Source: VBOC01 sp035635475 (GTDB taxonomy: Bacteria > Bacteroidota > Ignavibacteria > UBA10030 > SZUA-254). Taken from it: DNA of 64,000 bases. The notes under the pieces are model-generated. The model searched no databases. It worked only from the letters and a program-made list of their open reading frames with translations, and had not been told where the DNA came from. A program made the position numbers and the translations under genes. The stretch spans positions 1 to 64,000 of the forward strand of contig DASQAZ010000134.1 of the NCBI GenBank assembly GCA_035635475.1, written 5' to 3'. Positions 1 to 8,063 of this stretch are shown here, piece by piece. The stretch's first letter is position 1; every line of letters begins with the position of its first letter.

Positions 1-2
1 CA

Positions 3-536
3 GCGTTTCTCCGCGGCATCAACGTCGGAGGGCACAAACCCGTAAGAATGTCCGACTTGGAAAAGGCGTTTGGCCAGCTCGGATTTCGAAATGTCAAAAC
101 GGTTCTCGCGAGCGGCAACGTTCTTTTTGAGGCGCCGCAGGGGAACGCGAGGGCCCTCGCGAAGAAGATTGAGGAAAAGCTGAAAAAGACATTCGGGCAC
201 GAGATCCGCGTGCTCATCCGCACGATCGAGATGCTCCGGGGGCTGGCCGATGCAAATCCCTTCAAAGGGGTGAACGTGACCCCCGAGACAAGGCTCTACG
301 TCACTTTTCTGACCGAGAAACCGAAGGCGGCAATGAACAATCGGTACGAGTCTCCCGACAAGAAGTTTAGAATTATCCGAGCCTCACCGGGGGAGGTGTT
401 CAGCGTCGTAACGGTATCGCCCGAGAGCCGATCGACCGACCTCATGGGAGTTCTTGAAAAGGGATATGGGCATAACGTCACGACCAGAAATTGGAATACG
501 ATTACCAGACTCATCGGATCCAAACGAGCAACCTGA
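3..536 (+). CDS. DUF1697 family protein, 5' end cut by the window edge
   Basis: The reading frame is open from base 3, before the first ATG at 48, and the residues there read FLRGINVGG, the conserved opening of DUF1697 proteins. Only a few N-terminal residues are therefore missing. Further family hallmarks are SGNVLFE, a NPF motif and the C-terminal RNWNT stretch, and the roughly 178 visible codons match the usual family length of about 180. The function of this family is not established. The next gene starts 38 bases after the stop on the same strand. I am confident of the family and of the truncation, and make no claim about activity. Confidence 0.9.
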   Translation, partial: AFLRGINVGGHKPVRMSDLEKAFGQLGFRNVKTVLASGNVLFEAPQGNARALAKKIEEKLKKTFGHEIRVLIRTIEMLRGLADANPFKGVNVTPETRLYVTFLTEKPKAAMNNRYESPDKKFRIIRASPGEVFSVVTVSPESRSTDLMGVLEKGYGHNVTTRNWNTITRLIGSKRAT

Positions 537-573
537 TCCCACCGGGTACCCCCCTCATTTTCCTGATTACCGA

Positions 574-1692
574 ATGAAGGTCCCGCTTACCGACCTGCGC
601 GCTCAATATCTGACGATCAGAGCCGAGATCGATCACGCTATCCAGAACGTCATTGACACGTCCCAGTTCGTGCTGGGCGCCGCCGTCTCCGCGTTTGAGC
701 AGGCATTTGCCGCGGCCCACGGTGTGCGGCATTGCATCGGCGTGGGATCGGGGACAGACGCGCTGCATCTTGCCCTCTGGGCGCAGGGAGTGGGCCCCGG
801 GGACAGCGTCGTTACGACCCCGTTTACTTTTATTGCGACTGCAGAAATGATTTCGCTTGCGGGCGCGAAACCGGTCTTTGTCGATATCGATCCCAGGACG
901 TTGACGATGGATGCGAGCCGCCTCGCCGATTTGTTAAGCTCTCAGGATCGAAAGGGTGGCATCAAGGCCGTCATTCCGGTGCATTTATATGGCTGCCCCG
1001 CCGACATGGATGGAATTCTCGCTCTCGCGGGGGAGTACCGGGTGCCGGTTATCGAGGATGCCTGCCAGGCGCATCTGGCCCGCTTCAACGGAAAGCCTGT
1101 GGGAAGCTTCGGATCCGCGGCATGTTTCAGTTTTTACCCGGCGAAGAATCTGGGCGCCTATGGCGAGGCCGGAGCAATCACGACGCAAGACGACGCTCTT
1201 GACGCGAAGATCCGGCAGCTCCGTGACCACGGTCAGTCAGCGAAATATGTGCACGATGTCCCGGGCCACAATTACAGGATGGACGGAATCCAGGGTGCGG
1301 TCCTGGGCGTCAAAATGAAGTATCTGAGCGGGTGGACGACGCGAAGGAGGGAAATCGCCCGGTTGTACCGGAGCCGGCTCGGCGGCATCGAAGAACTCAC
1401 CCTCCCGTTTGAGTCGCCGCGACTCGAGCAGGTCTACCACCAGTTCGTTATCCGGACGAAGGTGAGGGCCGGGCTCGAGAAACACCTCAGCAGTGAGGGG
1501 ATCTCGACCGCATTGCACTATCCTATCCCTCTTCACCTGCAGCAGGCGTATGCCGGACTGGGCTACAAGAGAGGCGATTTTCCCGTCAGCGAAATGGCGG
1601 CGGAGCAATGCATCTCTCTCCCACTCTATCCGGAGATGACCGGGGAACAGATCGACTATGTCGTTTCCGCTGTGCAGCAATTCTTTCGCTAG
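574..1692 (+). CDS. DegT/DnrJ/EryC1/StrS-family PLP aminotransferase (nucleotide-sugar type)
   Basis: This is a 372-residue fold-type I, PLP-dependent sugar aminotransferase that should transfer an amino group from glutamate or glutamine to a keto-sugar nucleotide in the cytoplasm. I see GSGTDAL (59-65) for phosphate binding, the EDACQ aspartate (Asp162) that contacts the pyridine nitrogen, and Lys191 in PAKNLG as the Schiff-base lysine. I chose the ATG at 574 because MKVPLTDLRAQY is the typical family N-terminus; the frame is open further upstream but that part overlaps the DUF1697 gene. The UDP-sugar genes downstream suggest surface polysaccharide or glycan synthesis. The exact sugar cannot be read from the sequence. 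Confidence 0.93.
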   Translation: MKVPLTDLRAQYLTIRAEIDHAIQNVIDTSQFVLGAAVSAFEQAFAAAHGVRHCIGVGSGTDALHLALWAQGVGPGDSVVTTPFTFIATAEMISLAGAKPVFVDIDPRTLTMDASRLADLLSSQDRKGGIKAVIPVHLYGCPADMDGILALAGEYRVPVIEDACQAHLARFNGKPVGSFGSAACFSFYPAKNLGAYGEAGAITTQDDALDAKIRQLRDHGQSAKYVHDVPGHNYRMDGIQGAVLGVKMKYLSGWTTRRREIARLYRSRLGGIEELTLPFESPRLEQVYHQFVIRTKVRAGLEKHLSSEGISTALHYPIPLHLQQAYAGLGYKRGDFPVSEMAAEQCISLPLYPEMTGEQIDYVVSAVQQFFR

Positions 1693-1703
1693 CTGATTCC
1701 TCT

Positions 1704-1732
1704 TTGGAAATCCGGCAAAAAAAACCTATAAT
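1704..1732 (+). promoter_or_regulatory. Putative promoter for ugd-uxs
   Basis: TTGGAA (1704-1709), a 17-base spacer and a perfect TATAAT (1727-1732) lie in the 94-base gap before the dehydrogenase gene. The predicted 5' leader is about 48 bases. Assigned by pattern only. Confidence 0.6.
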
Positions 1733-1786
1733 CAGAGACAATTCTGCGCTTTCTCGTCGCCCCAATACAATCCTCCATTGTCGCTC

Positions 1787-3106
1787 ATGCGGATTAGCAT
1801 TATTGGCACCGGTTACGTGGGTCTCGTGGTCGGGACATGCTTCGCCGAGACCGGGAACGAAGTCACCTGTGTTGACGTCGACCGGAAAAAGATTCGCCTG
1901 CTGAGGCGGGGGATATCGCCCACCTATGAACCCGGGCTTCAGCCGCTTCTAAAAAACAATCTTGCGCAGAGAAGGATATCCTTCACGTCCAACCTGAAGG
2001 ATGCCGTCCGGACGGCAGAGGTCATTTTTCTCGCTCTGCCCACACCCTCCAACGCCGACGGCGCAGCCGACGTTCAACACGTTCTCCAGACCGCAAAAAG
2101 TATCGGGAAGTACATCGATGCGTACAAGGTCGTCGTAAACAAGAGCACGGTTCCCGTGGGAACGGCCGACAAGGTGCGAGGCATCCTCTCGGAATTGACC
2201 GACATCGAATTTGACGTTGTCTCGAACCCAGAGTTCTTGAAGGAAGGTGCGGCCGTCAACGATTTTATGAGGCCGGACCGCATCGTCATCGGCTCAAGAA
2301 GCGAGAGGGCGATTCGCATCATGCAGGACCTGTACGCGCCGTTCATCCGTACGGGGAATCCCGTGCTGGTGATGGATGAGCGCAGCGCCGAGCTGACCAA
2401 GTACGCCGCGAACGCATTCCTGGCGACGAAAATCTCCTTCATGAACGAAATTGCCAACCTGTGCGACTACCTCGGCGCAGACGTCGACAATGTGCGAAAA
2501 GGAATCGGGACAGATCCGCGCATCGGCACCCAGTTTCTCTTTGCCGGGGCGGGATATGGCGGGTCGTGTTTCCCGAAAGACGTGAAGGCGCTGGTACGGA
2601 CCGGCAAGGACTGCCGCTACGACCTCAAGATTCTTGCCGCCGTGGAGTCGGTCAACCGCCAGCAGCGCATGCGCCTGGTCGAGAAGATTGTCCGATATTT
2701 CGACAAGAAGCTGGCAAGAAAGATCATAGCCGTCTGGGGACTCTCGTTTAAGCCGAATACCGAGGACATGCGGGAAGCGCCGTCCGTTACCATCATAAAA
2801 GAACTGATGAAACGTGGCGCAACGGTTCATGCGCACGACCCGGTCGCGCTCACGGAGGCGCGGAAGTACTTTGGAACGACCGTCAAGCTCTTCAAGAATA
2901 ACTATGCCGCTCTACGCAAAGCCGACGCCTTGCTGGTCCTGACGGAGTGGAACGGCTTTCGGCGTCCTGATTTCGATCGGATGAAGGCTTTGATGCGCGG
3001 GCACGTCATTTTTGACGGCAGGAACATCTATGATCCGCGCGCCCTGGGAGAAAAAGGGTTCGCCTATTTCGGAATTGGCCGGGGAATGGAAAATGGCAAC
3101 ACCTGA
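1787..3106 (+). CDS. ugd: UDP-glucose 6-dehydrogenase
   Basis: This 439-residue enzyme oxidises UDP-glucose to UDP-glucuronate with two NAD+, the entry step to acidic sugars and pentoses. The N-terminal Rossmann motif GTGYVG (7-12), the SNPEFLKEG loop with Glu149, Lys205 in ELTKYAANAF and the catalytic Cys261 in GGSCFPKDV are all present, followed by the C-terminal UDP-binding domain. Length is normal. ATG 1787 is preferred over an in-frame TTG at 1778. Its last 14 bases overlap the next gene, which uses the product, so the two should be co-translated. Related UDP-N-acetylsugar dehydrogenases share these motifs, so substrate specificity is inferred mainly from the partner. Confidence 0.92.
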   Translation: MRISIIGTGYVGLVVGTCFAETGNEVTCVDVDRKKIRLLRRGISPTYEPGLQPLLKNNLAQRRISFTSNLKDAVRTAEVIFLALPTPSNADGAADVQHVLQTAKSIGKYIDAYKVVVNKSTVPVGTADKVRGILSELTDIEFDVVSNPEFLKEGAAVNDFMRPDRIVIGSRSERAIRIMQDLYAPFIRTGNPVLVMDERSAELTKYAANAFLATKISFMNEIANLCDYLGADVDNVRKGIGTDPRIGTQFLFAGAGYGGSCFPKDVKALVRTGKDCRYDLKILAAVESVNRQQRMRLVEKIVRYFDKKLARKIIAVWGLSFKPNTEDMREAPSVTIIKELMKRGATVHAHDPVALTEARKYFGTTVKLFKNNYAALRKADALLVLTEWNGFRRPDFDRMKALMRGHVIFDGRNIYDPRALGEKGFAYFGIGRGMENGNT

Positions 3107-4058
3107 AACCGTCAGCGTCGTCACCGGCGGCGCCGGCTTTCTCGGTTCGCACCTCTGCGACCGGCTGCTTGCTTCCGGGCATATCGTCATCTGCGTCGAC
3201 AACCTCCTCACCGGCGATGCGTCCAACATTGCACATCTCATCGGGCATTCGCGCTTCCGCTTTCTCCATCATGATGTCACGAATTTTATTTATGTCGACG
3301 GTCCCGTCGACAATATCCTGCACTTTGCTTCGCCCGCGAGTCCCATCGATTACCTCCGGGTGCCGATCCAGACGCTGAAGGTAGGCTCGCTCGGGACGCA
3401 TAAAGCCCTGGGACTCGCGAAAGCGAAAAAGGCGCGGTTTCTCCTGGCCTCGACATCGGAGGTGTACGGCGACCCTCTCGAACACCCACAGCGGGAAAGC
3501 TATTGGGGGAATGTGAACCCCATCGGCGTCCGCGGAGTCTATGACGAAGCAAAACGCTTTGCCGAGGCGATGACGATGGCCTACCACCGCTACCACGGTG
3601 TGGAGACTCGCATAGCCCGAATTTTCAACACCTACGGCCCCCGCATGCGGATCGACGACGGCCGCGCGATTCCCACCTTCATGTCGCAGGCAATGCGCGA
3701 TGAGGAGATCACTGTCTTCGGGGACGGCACGCAGACGCGGAGCGTCTGCTTTGTCGACGATCTTATCGATGGCATCTATCGATTGCTTATCTCCGGCGTG
3801 ACCGAGCCGGTCAACATCGGAAACCCGGATGAGATCTCAGTCCTTGAACTCGCCCGGGAGATTATCGCGCTCACCGGCAGCAGGAGCAAAATTGCGCATC
3901 GGCCGCTGCCGGAAGACGACCCCAGAGTCCGGCAGCCCGATATCAGCCGGGCATCGACGCTTCTCGCGTGGAAGCCAAACGTGAGCAGGAGGGAGGGCCT
4001 GAGCAAGACCTACGAGTATTGTAAGACCAGGATTCGCGTGCGGGAACAGGTCTCATAA
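3093..4058 (+). CDS. UDP-glucuronate decarboxylase (UDP-xylose synthase), SDR family
   Basis: This is a 321-residue extended short-chain dehydrogenase that decarboxylates UDP-glucuronate to UDP-xylose through a bound 4-keto-pentose. It has GGAGFLG (12-18), TSEVYGD (from 121) and the catalytic pair Tyr150/Lys154 in YDEAK, plus the family-typical run from FNTYGPRM to the GDGTQTRS region. I start it at ATG 3093, just before the nucleotide-binding motif, although the frame is open further upstream inside ugd. Overlap with ugd gives a two-step route from UDP-glucose to UDP-xylose. Because the reaction passes through a 4-keto intermediate and a DegT aminotransferase lies nearby, an amino-pentose product is a more speculative alternative. 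Confidence 0.93.
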   Translation: MATPETVSVVTGGAGFLGSHLCDRLLASGHIVICVDNLLTGDASNIAHLIGHSRFRFLHHDVTNFIYVDGPVDNILHFASPASPIDYLRVPIQTLKVGSLGTHKALGLAKAKKARFLLASTSEVYGDPLEHPQRESYWGNVNPIGVRGVYDEAKRFAEAMTMAYHRYHGVETRIARIFNTYGPRMRIDDGRAIPTFMSQAMRDEEITVFGDGTQTRSVCFVDDLIDGIYRLLISGVTEPVNIGNPDEISVLELAREIIALTGSRSKIAHRPLPEDDPRVRQPDISRASTLLAWKPNVSRREGLSKTYEYCKTRIRVREQVS

Positions 4059-4072
4059 GCTTTCCTCTCTCC

Positions 4073-4999
4073 GTGGCACGTCCCGCGGTATTCATTCTCG
4101 CAACCCTTCTCCTCTTCGGCCAGTCCCGGGCAAACGAGCCCTCAAGCCGGCGTTCCTCCGTCGACCTCGGCCGCACACTGTTCTACCCGGGCCTGCCTGC
4201 TGCAGACTCGGCGGCGCACCAGATCCTCTACGGACGCCTCGCCCTGGTGAGCGGCACGCTGGCAGGGTCAATGGTTGTGATACATTTCTACCAGCAGAGC
4301 GGCTGGTGGAAAGACAACCGGACTCCGTTCCACTTTCAGGAGGATCTCGTCTACGGCCTCACGGTCGACAAGATCGGGCATTTTTACGGCGCCTACCTTC
4401 TGGAGTTTTTTATCGGGCGATCGGTCGAGTGGGCGAACGTTCCTGAAGAGACCGCCCTCTTGATCGGTTCGGGGGGAGCCTTACTGTTCCAGACGTATGT
4501 GGAGATTGAGGATGGCTTCTCGACGTGGGGTTTCGACAGGGTCGATTTTGCCTCCGATGTCGGCGGCGCAGCGTGGCCCATCGCCCGGTACTATGTACCC
4601 TATCTGCGACACTTCGATCTGAAAGTAAGCTATCACTCTTCCGATCTCCTGGGCAATCCGGGCGGCATCGGCTTTAAGGGGCAGAAACACCTCATCATCG
4701 ACGACTATGAGGGACAGACCTTCTGGTTGAGCCTCGCGATTCATGATCTCGTTCCCGAGCGGGTAGGGCAATACTGGCCCGACTTTCTATGTCTAGCGGT
4801 CGGATACGGCGCCCGCGAAGTGGCAGGACCCGACCCCCACCGTATTTACCTCGTCGCGCTCGATCTCGACATGACAAAGATTATTCCCCGGGATACCGGC
4901 TTCCTGCGTGCTCTCGGCGAGCTGCTCAATTATGTGCATATGCCGCTGCCGGCAGTCCAATTCTCTCCGGGCGCCATATGGTATGGGGTGTATTTCTGA
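4073..4999 (+). CDS. DUF2279-like predicted periplasmic or membrane protein
   Basis: A 308-residue protein of unknown function starting at GTG, 14 bases after the decarboxylase gene. The N-terminus looks like a signal peptide (hydrophobic residues 4-16, then QSRAN). The middle carries the DUF2279 pattern: DKIGHFYGAYLL, then EIEDGF, GFDRVDFASDVGGA. Another hydrophobic stretch sits around residues 60-75. The C-terminal 120 residues are rich in alternating polar and hydrophobic segments that could be beta strands. Its place at the end of the sugar-nucleotide genes suggests an envelope role, but that is inference from position only. Confidence 0.7.
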   Translation: MARPAVFILATLLLFGQSRANEPSSRRSSVDLGRTLFYPGLPAADSAAHQILYGRLALVSGTLAGSMVVIHFYQQSGWWKDNRTPFHFQEDLVYGLTVDKIGHFYGAYLLEFFIGRSVEWANVPEETALLIGSGGALLFQTYVEIEDGFSTWGFDRVDFASDVGGAAWPIARYYVPYLRHFDLKVSYHSSDLLGNPGGIGFKGQKHLIIDDYEGQTFWLSLAIHDLVPERVGQYWPDFLCLAVGYGAREVAGPDPHRIYLVALDLDMTKIIPRDTGFLRALGELLNYVHMPLPAVQFSPGAIWYGVYF

Positions 5000-5023
5000 T
5001 TTGAGGGAAACGGGGCCGATTCC

Positions 5024-5052
5024 TTGACTTTGAGGCACCTATTTTCTAATTT
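5024..5052 (+). promoter_or_regulatory. Possible promoter for bcp
   Basis: A good -35 box TTGACT (5024-5029) is followed by TAATTT at 17 bases or TCTAAT at 15 bases. Neither -10 is ideal. It lies in the 126-base gap before the peroxiredoxin gene. Confidence 0.35.
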
Positions 5053-5125
5053 CTATACGCAATTTGAGAGCGCCTGAGGGCAATCCTCGAATCTCACAAA
5101 CCTCAACCTGGTATAACCACGGGCG

Positions 5126-5584
5126 ATGCCAAAACTCAACATCGGCCAGAAAGCGCCGGACTTTTCGCTGCCGTCGACGGACGGCCGCACAATTTCGCTT
5201 GGAGATCTGCGGGGCAAGAAGGTGGTCCTTTATTTCTATCCGAAAGACAGCACCCCCGGATGTACAAAGGAGGCGTGCGATTTCCGCGACAATGCCGATC
5301 AGTTGAAGCGGAAGGGTGCCAGGGTCATCGGCGTCAGCGCAGACTCCGTCAAATCCCACGACAAATTCTCGAAGAACTACGATTTGCCGTTTCCGCTCTT
5401 GAGCGATGAGAGCAAAGAAATGCTCAAGGCGTACGGCGTTTGGAAAGAAAAATCATTCATGGGCCGGAAATATATGGGCATTGTGCGAACGACGGTCATT
5501 ATCGACGAGGAAGGAAAGATCGAAAACGTCTTCGAGAATGTTTCGGTGAAGAATCATGTGGACGAGGTTCTCGAGCAATTATAA
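5126..5584 (+). CDS. bcp: Thioredoxin-dependent thiol peroxidase, BCP/PrxQ type
   Basis: A 152-residue peroxiredoxin that reduces hydroperoxides in the cytoplasm with electrons from thioredoxin. The peroxidatic Cys46 sits in the STPGCT motif and a second cysteine, Cys51, follows five residues later, the atypical two-cysteine arrangement of the E. coli BCP type. Phe-Tyr-Pro-Lys before the active site and the PFPLLSD stretch are also typical. Length is normal. The aquaporin gene begins 9 bases after the stop, with the ribosome binding site AAGGAGAT overlapping this gene's end, so they are probably co-transcribed. Confidence 0.95.
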   Translation: MPKLNIGQKAPDFSLPSTDGRTISLGDLRGKKVVLYFYPKDSTPGCTKEACDFRDNADQLKRKGARVIGVSADSVKSHDKFSKNYDLPFPLLSDESKEMLKAYGVWKEKSFMGRKYMGIVRTTVIIDEEGKIENVFENVSVKNHVDEVLEQL

Positions 5585-5593
5585 GGAGATTTC

Positions 5594-6250
5594 ATGAACA
5601 CCAGCCAAAAGCTCGCCGCTGAATTCATCGGCACGTTCACGCTGACCTTCATCGGGGTTTCTTCCATCTGTGTGAATGCCGGGCTCCCCGGAGTTGCCCT
5701 GGCGCACGGGCTGGCGATTGCCGTCATGGTCGCCGCCCTGGGGTATATTTCCGGCGGGTTCTTTAATCCGGCGGTCACGTTTGGCGCGTGGGTGGGCGGC
5801 AAGATCGATGCGAAGAACGCGATTCTGTATTCCGCTGCGCAGCTTTCCGGCGCTCTCGTGGGAGCGCTCGCGGTCAGGGCTGTTTTTCCCGCATCGACGG
5901 TCGAACTCTTTAAGTTGGGGACACCGATGCTCGCTCCTGATGTCGGAGTCGGAGCGGGAATCCTCATAGAGTTGATTCTGACTTTCCTCCTCGTCCTGGT
6001 GGTGTACGGTTCCGCCATCGACTCGCGCGGGCCGGGGATGGGGGGCTTATTTGTCGGCCTCACAATCACGGCCGATATTCTCGCCGGGGGCCCGATGACC
6101 GGCGCCTCCATGAATCCTGCCCGAACATTCGGCCCGGCCCTTGCGGGCGGCTACTGGGAAAATCATCTTGTGTACTGGATCGGCCCGATGCTGGGGGCCG
6201 GGCTTGCGGCGCTCGTCTATAAGAAACTGCTCGCCAAACCGGAGGGCTGA
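5594..6250 (+). CDS. Aquaporin / MIP-family channel
   Basis: A 218-residue inner-membrane channel with six predicted membrane helices and two half-helices ending in the family motifs NPAVTFG (58-64) and NPARTFG (174-180). The arginine after the second NPA (Arg177) is the selectivity-filter arginine. The sequence around the second motif (GASMNPARTFGPAL) is more typical of water channels than of glycerol facilitators, which usually have aspartate after NPAR. A strong ribosome binding site (AAGGAGAT) precedes the ATG by 5 bases. Pairing with a peroxiredoxin fits osmotic or peroxide handling, but the pairing alone does not prove peroxide transport. Confidence 0.93.
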   Translation: MNTSQKLAAEFIGTFTLTFIGVSSICVNAGLPGVALAHGLAIAVMVAALGYISGGFFNPAVTFGAWVGGKIDAKNAILYSAAQLSGALVGALAVRAVFPASTVELFKLGTPMLAPDVGVGAGILIELILTFLLVLVVYGSAIDSRGPGMGGLFVGLTITADILAGGPMTGASMNPARTFGPALAGGYWENHLVYWIGPMLGAGLAALVYKKLLAKPEG

Positions 6251-6285
6251 AACGTGCTTGAAACTTTGCAGCAGGCGTGGGTGTT

Positions 6286-6720
6286 GTGAAAACGAACAAG
6301 CCTCAGGAGGGATCGACGGTTTACTTAACGCGCAAAGAGCACTTTTCCGCGTCGCACCGATTGTTTAACCCGAAATTTTCCGAGGAAGAAAATCTCGCGA
6401 CCTACGGCAAGTGTGCCTACCCGAACGGCCACGGGCACAATTACGAGATCGACGTGACCGTCGCGGGTGAGCCGGGCCGCGATACCGGAATGATTCTGGA
6501 TCTTAAGAAGCTTTCCGACTTGATTGAAGAGGAGATTCTGTCGAAAGTCGATCATAAACATTTGAATTTAGACGTGGATTTTCTCCACGGGATTATCCCC
6601 ACCGCGGAAAATATCGCGATTGAATTCTGGCGCGTCCTTTGCCCCAAGCTCACCGCGGGCCGATTGTATTCCATACGGGTTTTTGAAACTCCAAATAATT
6701 TCGCCGAATACCGAGGTTAA
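6286..6720 (+). CDS. 6-pyruvoyltetrahydropterin synthase, animal-like type
   Basis: This enzyme converts dihydroneopterin triphosphate to 6-pyruvoyltetrahydropterin. Numbering from GTG 6286 (144 residues), the zinc ligands are His24 (FSASH), His49 and His51 (GHGHNY), the catalytic cysteine is Cys43 in GKCAYPNGHGHNY, and Asp89-His90 sit in DHKHL. TAEN and the FETPNNF segment near the end are also typical. The Cys-x3-NGHGHNY arrangement matches true pyruvoyl-pterin synthases rather than the queuosine enzyme QueD, as I know the families. Start is uncertain: GTG 6277 and 6286 are possible, while an ideal AGGAGG (6305-6310) faces a GTT codon at 6319. GTP cyclohydrolase I follows after 2 bases. Confidence 0.9.
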   Translation: MKTNKPQEGSTVYLTRKEHFSASHRLFNPKFSEEENLATYGKCAYPNGHGHNYEIDVTVAGEPGRDTGMILDLKKLSDLIEEEILSKVDHKHLNLDVDFLHGIIPTAENIAIEFWRVLCPKLTAGRLYSIRVFETPNNFAEYRG

Positions 6721-6722
6721 TC

Positions 6723-7304
6723 ATGGAAGAAGAATTGCTGAAAACGACGACCATTGAGGAAGCTGTTCGGGAGATCCTGAGAACGGTGGGGGAGGACCCT
6801 CTCCGGGAGGGACTGCTCCAGACGCCGCGCCGGGTGGCGGAATCGCTGCAGTTTCTCACCAGCGGCTACGGCCGGGACATCCGCTCGGTACTGAATGGAG
6901 CAATCTTTTCGGAGAAGTACAGCGAGATGGTCATCGTGAAGGACATCGATTTCTTCAGCTTGTGCGAACACCATCTGCTGCCATTCTACGGAAAGGCCCA
7001 TGTCGCGTATATACCGAACGGCAAAATCCTCGGGTTAAGCAAGCTCCCCCGGCTCGTCGAGGTGTTCAGCCGCAGACTGCAGGTCCAGGAACGATTGACG
7101 CAGCAGATCGCCGATACACTCTTTGAAGCGCTCGAACCGGCGGGTGTGGGCGTCGTTGTCGAGGCGCGCCATCTCTGCATGATTATGCGCGGGGTGGAAA
7201 AACAGAATTCCGCGGCCACGACGAGCGCGATGCTCGGGTCGTTCCGGGAGGACGACCGGACCCGAAATGAGTTCCTGAATCTCGTCTCGATCAAACTGAC
7301 CTGA
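6723..7304 (+). CDS. folE: GTP cyclohydrolase I
   Basis: A 193-residue homodecameric cytoplasmic enzyme that converts GTP to 7,8-dihydroneopterin triphosphate and formate, the first step of folate and biopterin synthesis. Zinc ligands Cys81 and His84 are in CEHHLLPF and Cys152 in RHLCM; the GKILGLSKLPR loop and the QERLT segment are family hallmarks. Length is standard for the FolE1 family. It lies 2 bases after the pyruvoyl-pterin synthase and 1 base before a sepiapterin-reductase-like gene, so its product is probably channelled at least partly to tetrahydrobiopterin rather than only to folate. Confidence 0.97.
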   Translation: MEEELLKTTTIEEAVREILRTVGEDPLREGLLQTPRRVAESLQFLTSGYGRDIRSVLNGAIFSEKYSEMVIVKDIDFFSLCEHHLLPFYGKAHVAYIPNGKILGLSKLPRLVEVFSRRLQVQERLTQQIADTLFEALEPAGVGVVVEARHLCMIMRGVEKQNSAATTSAMLGSFREDDRTRNEFLNLVSIKLT

Positions 7305-7305
7305 G

Positions 7306-8049
7306 ATGAGAGAGCGTGCGGCTGATCTCCGCCTCCGTCGCCCGGTCGTCTGGGTCGTGGGGGCGTCACGCGGTATCGGTCGCGAGATCGCCGGCCGGTT
7401 TGCGGCCATCGGATGTGAAGTCTGCCTCTCCTCGCGCAATTCCTCGGACCTCGAGTCTGCCGTCCGCCAGATCAGGCGGCTGGGGGGCAGGGCGCATTCA
7501 TTTCCCTGTGACATCAGGAAGATCAACTCGGTTTCATCCACGGCCCGTCGCATCCGGCACGCCGTCGGCGACGTCGAGGTGCTCGTCAACAATGCCGGCA
7601 TTACCGTCTTCAAGACGTTTATTAAAACTTCCCTGAAGGAATTCAGCGCCATCCTCGACACAAATCTATTGGGGCAGATCGCGTCGATCAAGGCTGTCTT
7701 ACCCTCGATGGTGAGGCGAAGGGGAGGGCACATATTCAATATTCTATCCAATGCCGCGATCAAGACGTTCGAGGGCTCCTCGGCATACACGGCGGCGAAG
7801 GCCGGGATGCTCGGCCTGGGAAAAGTTCTCAGGGAAGAGGTGAAGGCTCATCACGTCAAAGTTGTGAACATCCTCCCCGGGGCGACGGAAACCAGGATGT
7901 GGAGCGCGACTCTACGGAAGAAGTATTCATACCGGATGATGAAGCCGTCGAGCGTCGCTGATGCGGTGCTCGCCGTCTACCGGATGCCGGACGACGTCGT
8001 GGTCGACGAGATGGTGATTCGCCCGATGCTGGGCGACCTCGGGGGATAG
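7306..8049 (+). CDS. Short-chain dehydrogenase, probable sepiapterin-reductase-like enzyme
   Basis: A 247-residue classical SDR with GASRGIG (19-25) for NADP binding, NNAG (95-98), Ser148, Tyr161 and Lys165 as the catalytic residues. The ATG is 1 base after the folE stop. The C-terminal stretch VVVDEMVIRPMLGD, the GHIFNI segment and ETRMW resemble what I remember of the Chlorobium tepidum sepiapterin reductase, which reduces the side chain of pyruvoyl-tetrahydropterin. With the two preceding genes this would complete tetrahydrobiopterin synthesis. The SDR call is firm; the substrate is inferred from context and remembered similarity. Confidence 0.75.
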   Translation: MRERAADLRLRRPVVWVVGASRGIGREIAGRFAAIGCEVCLSSRNSSDLESAVRQIRRLGGRAHSFPCDIRKINSVSSTARRIRHAVGDVEVLVNNAGITVFKTFIKTSLKEFSAILDTNLLGQIASIKAVLPSMVRRRGGHIFNILSNAAIKTFEGSSAYTAAKAGMLGLGKVLREEVKAHHVKVVNILPGATETRMWSATLRKKYSYRMMKPSSVADAVLAVYRMPDDVVVDEMVIRPMLGDLGG

Positions 8050-8063
8050 ACGATGCAGTATAG

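Noticed and set aside
6286..6720. Reading the pterin synthase as QueD of queuosine synthesis
   Set aside because: The GKC-x3-NGHGHNY active-site pattern and the neighbouring SDR genes fit pyruvoyl-tetrahydropterin synthase, and no other queuosine gene is present.
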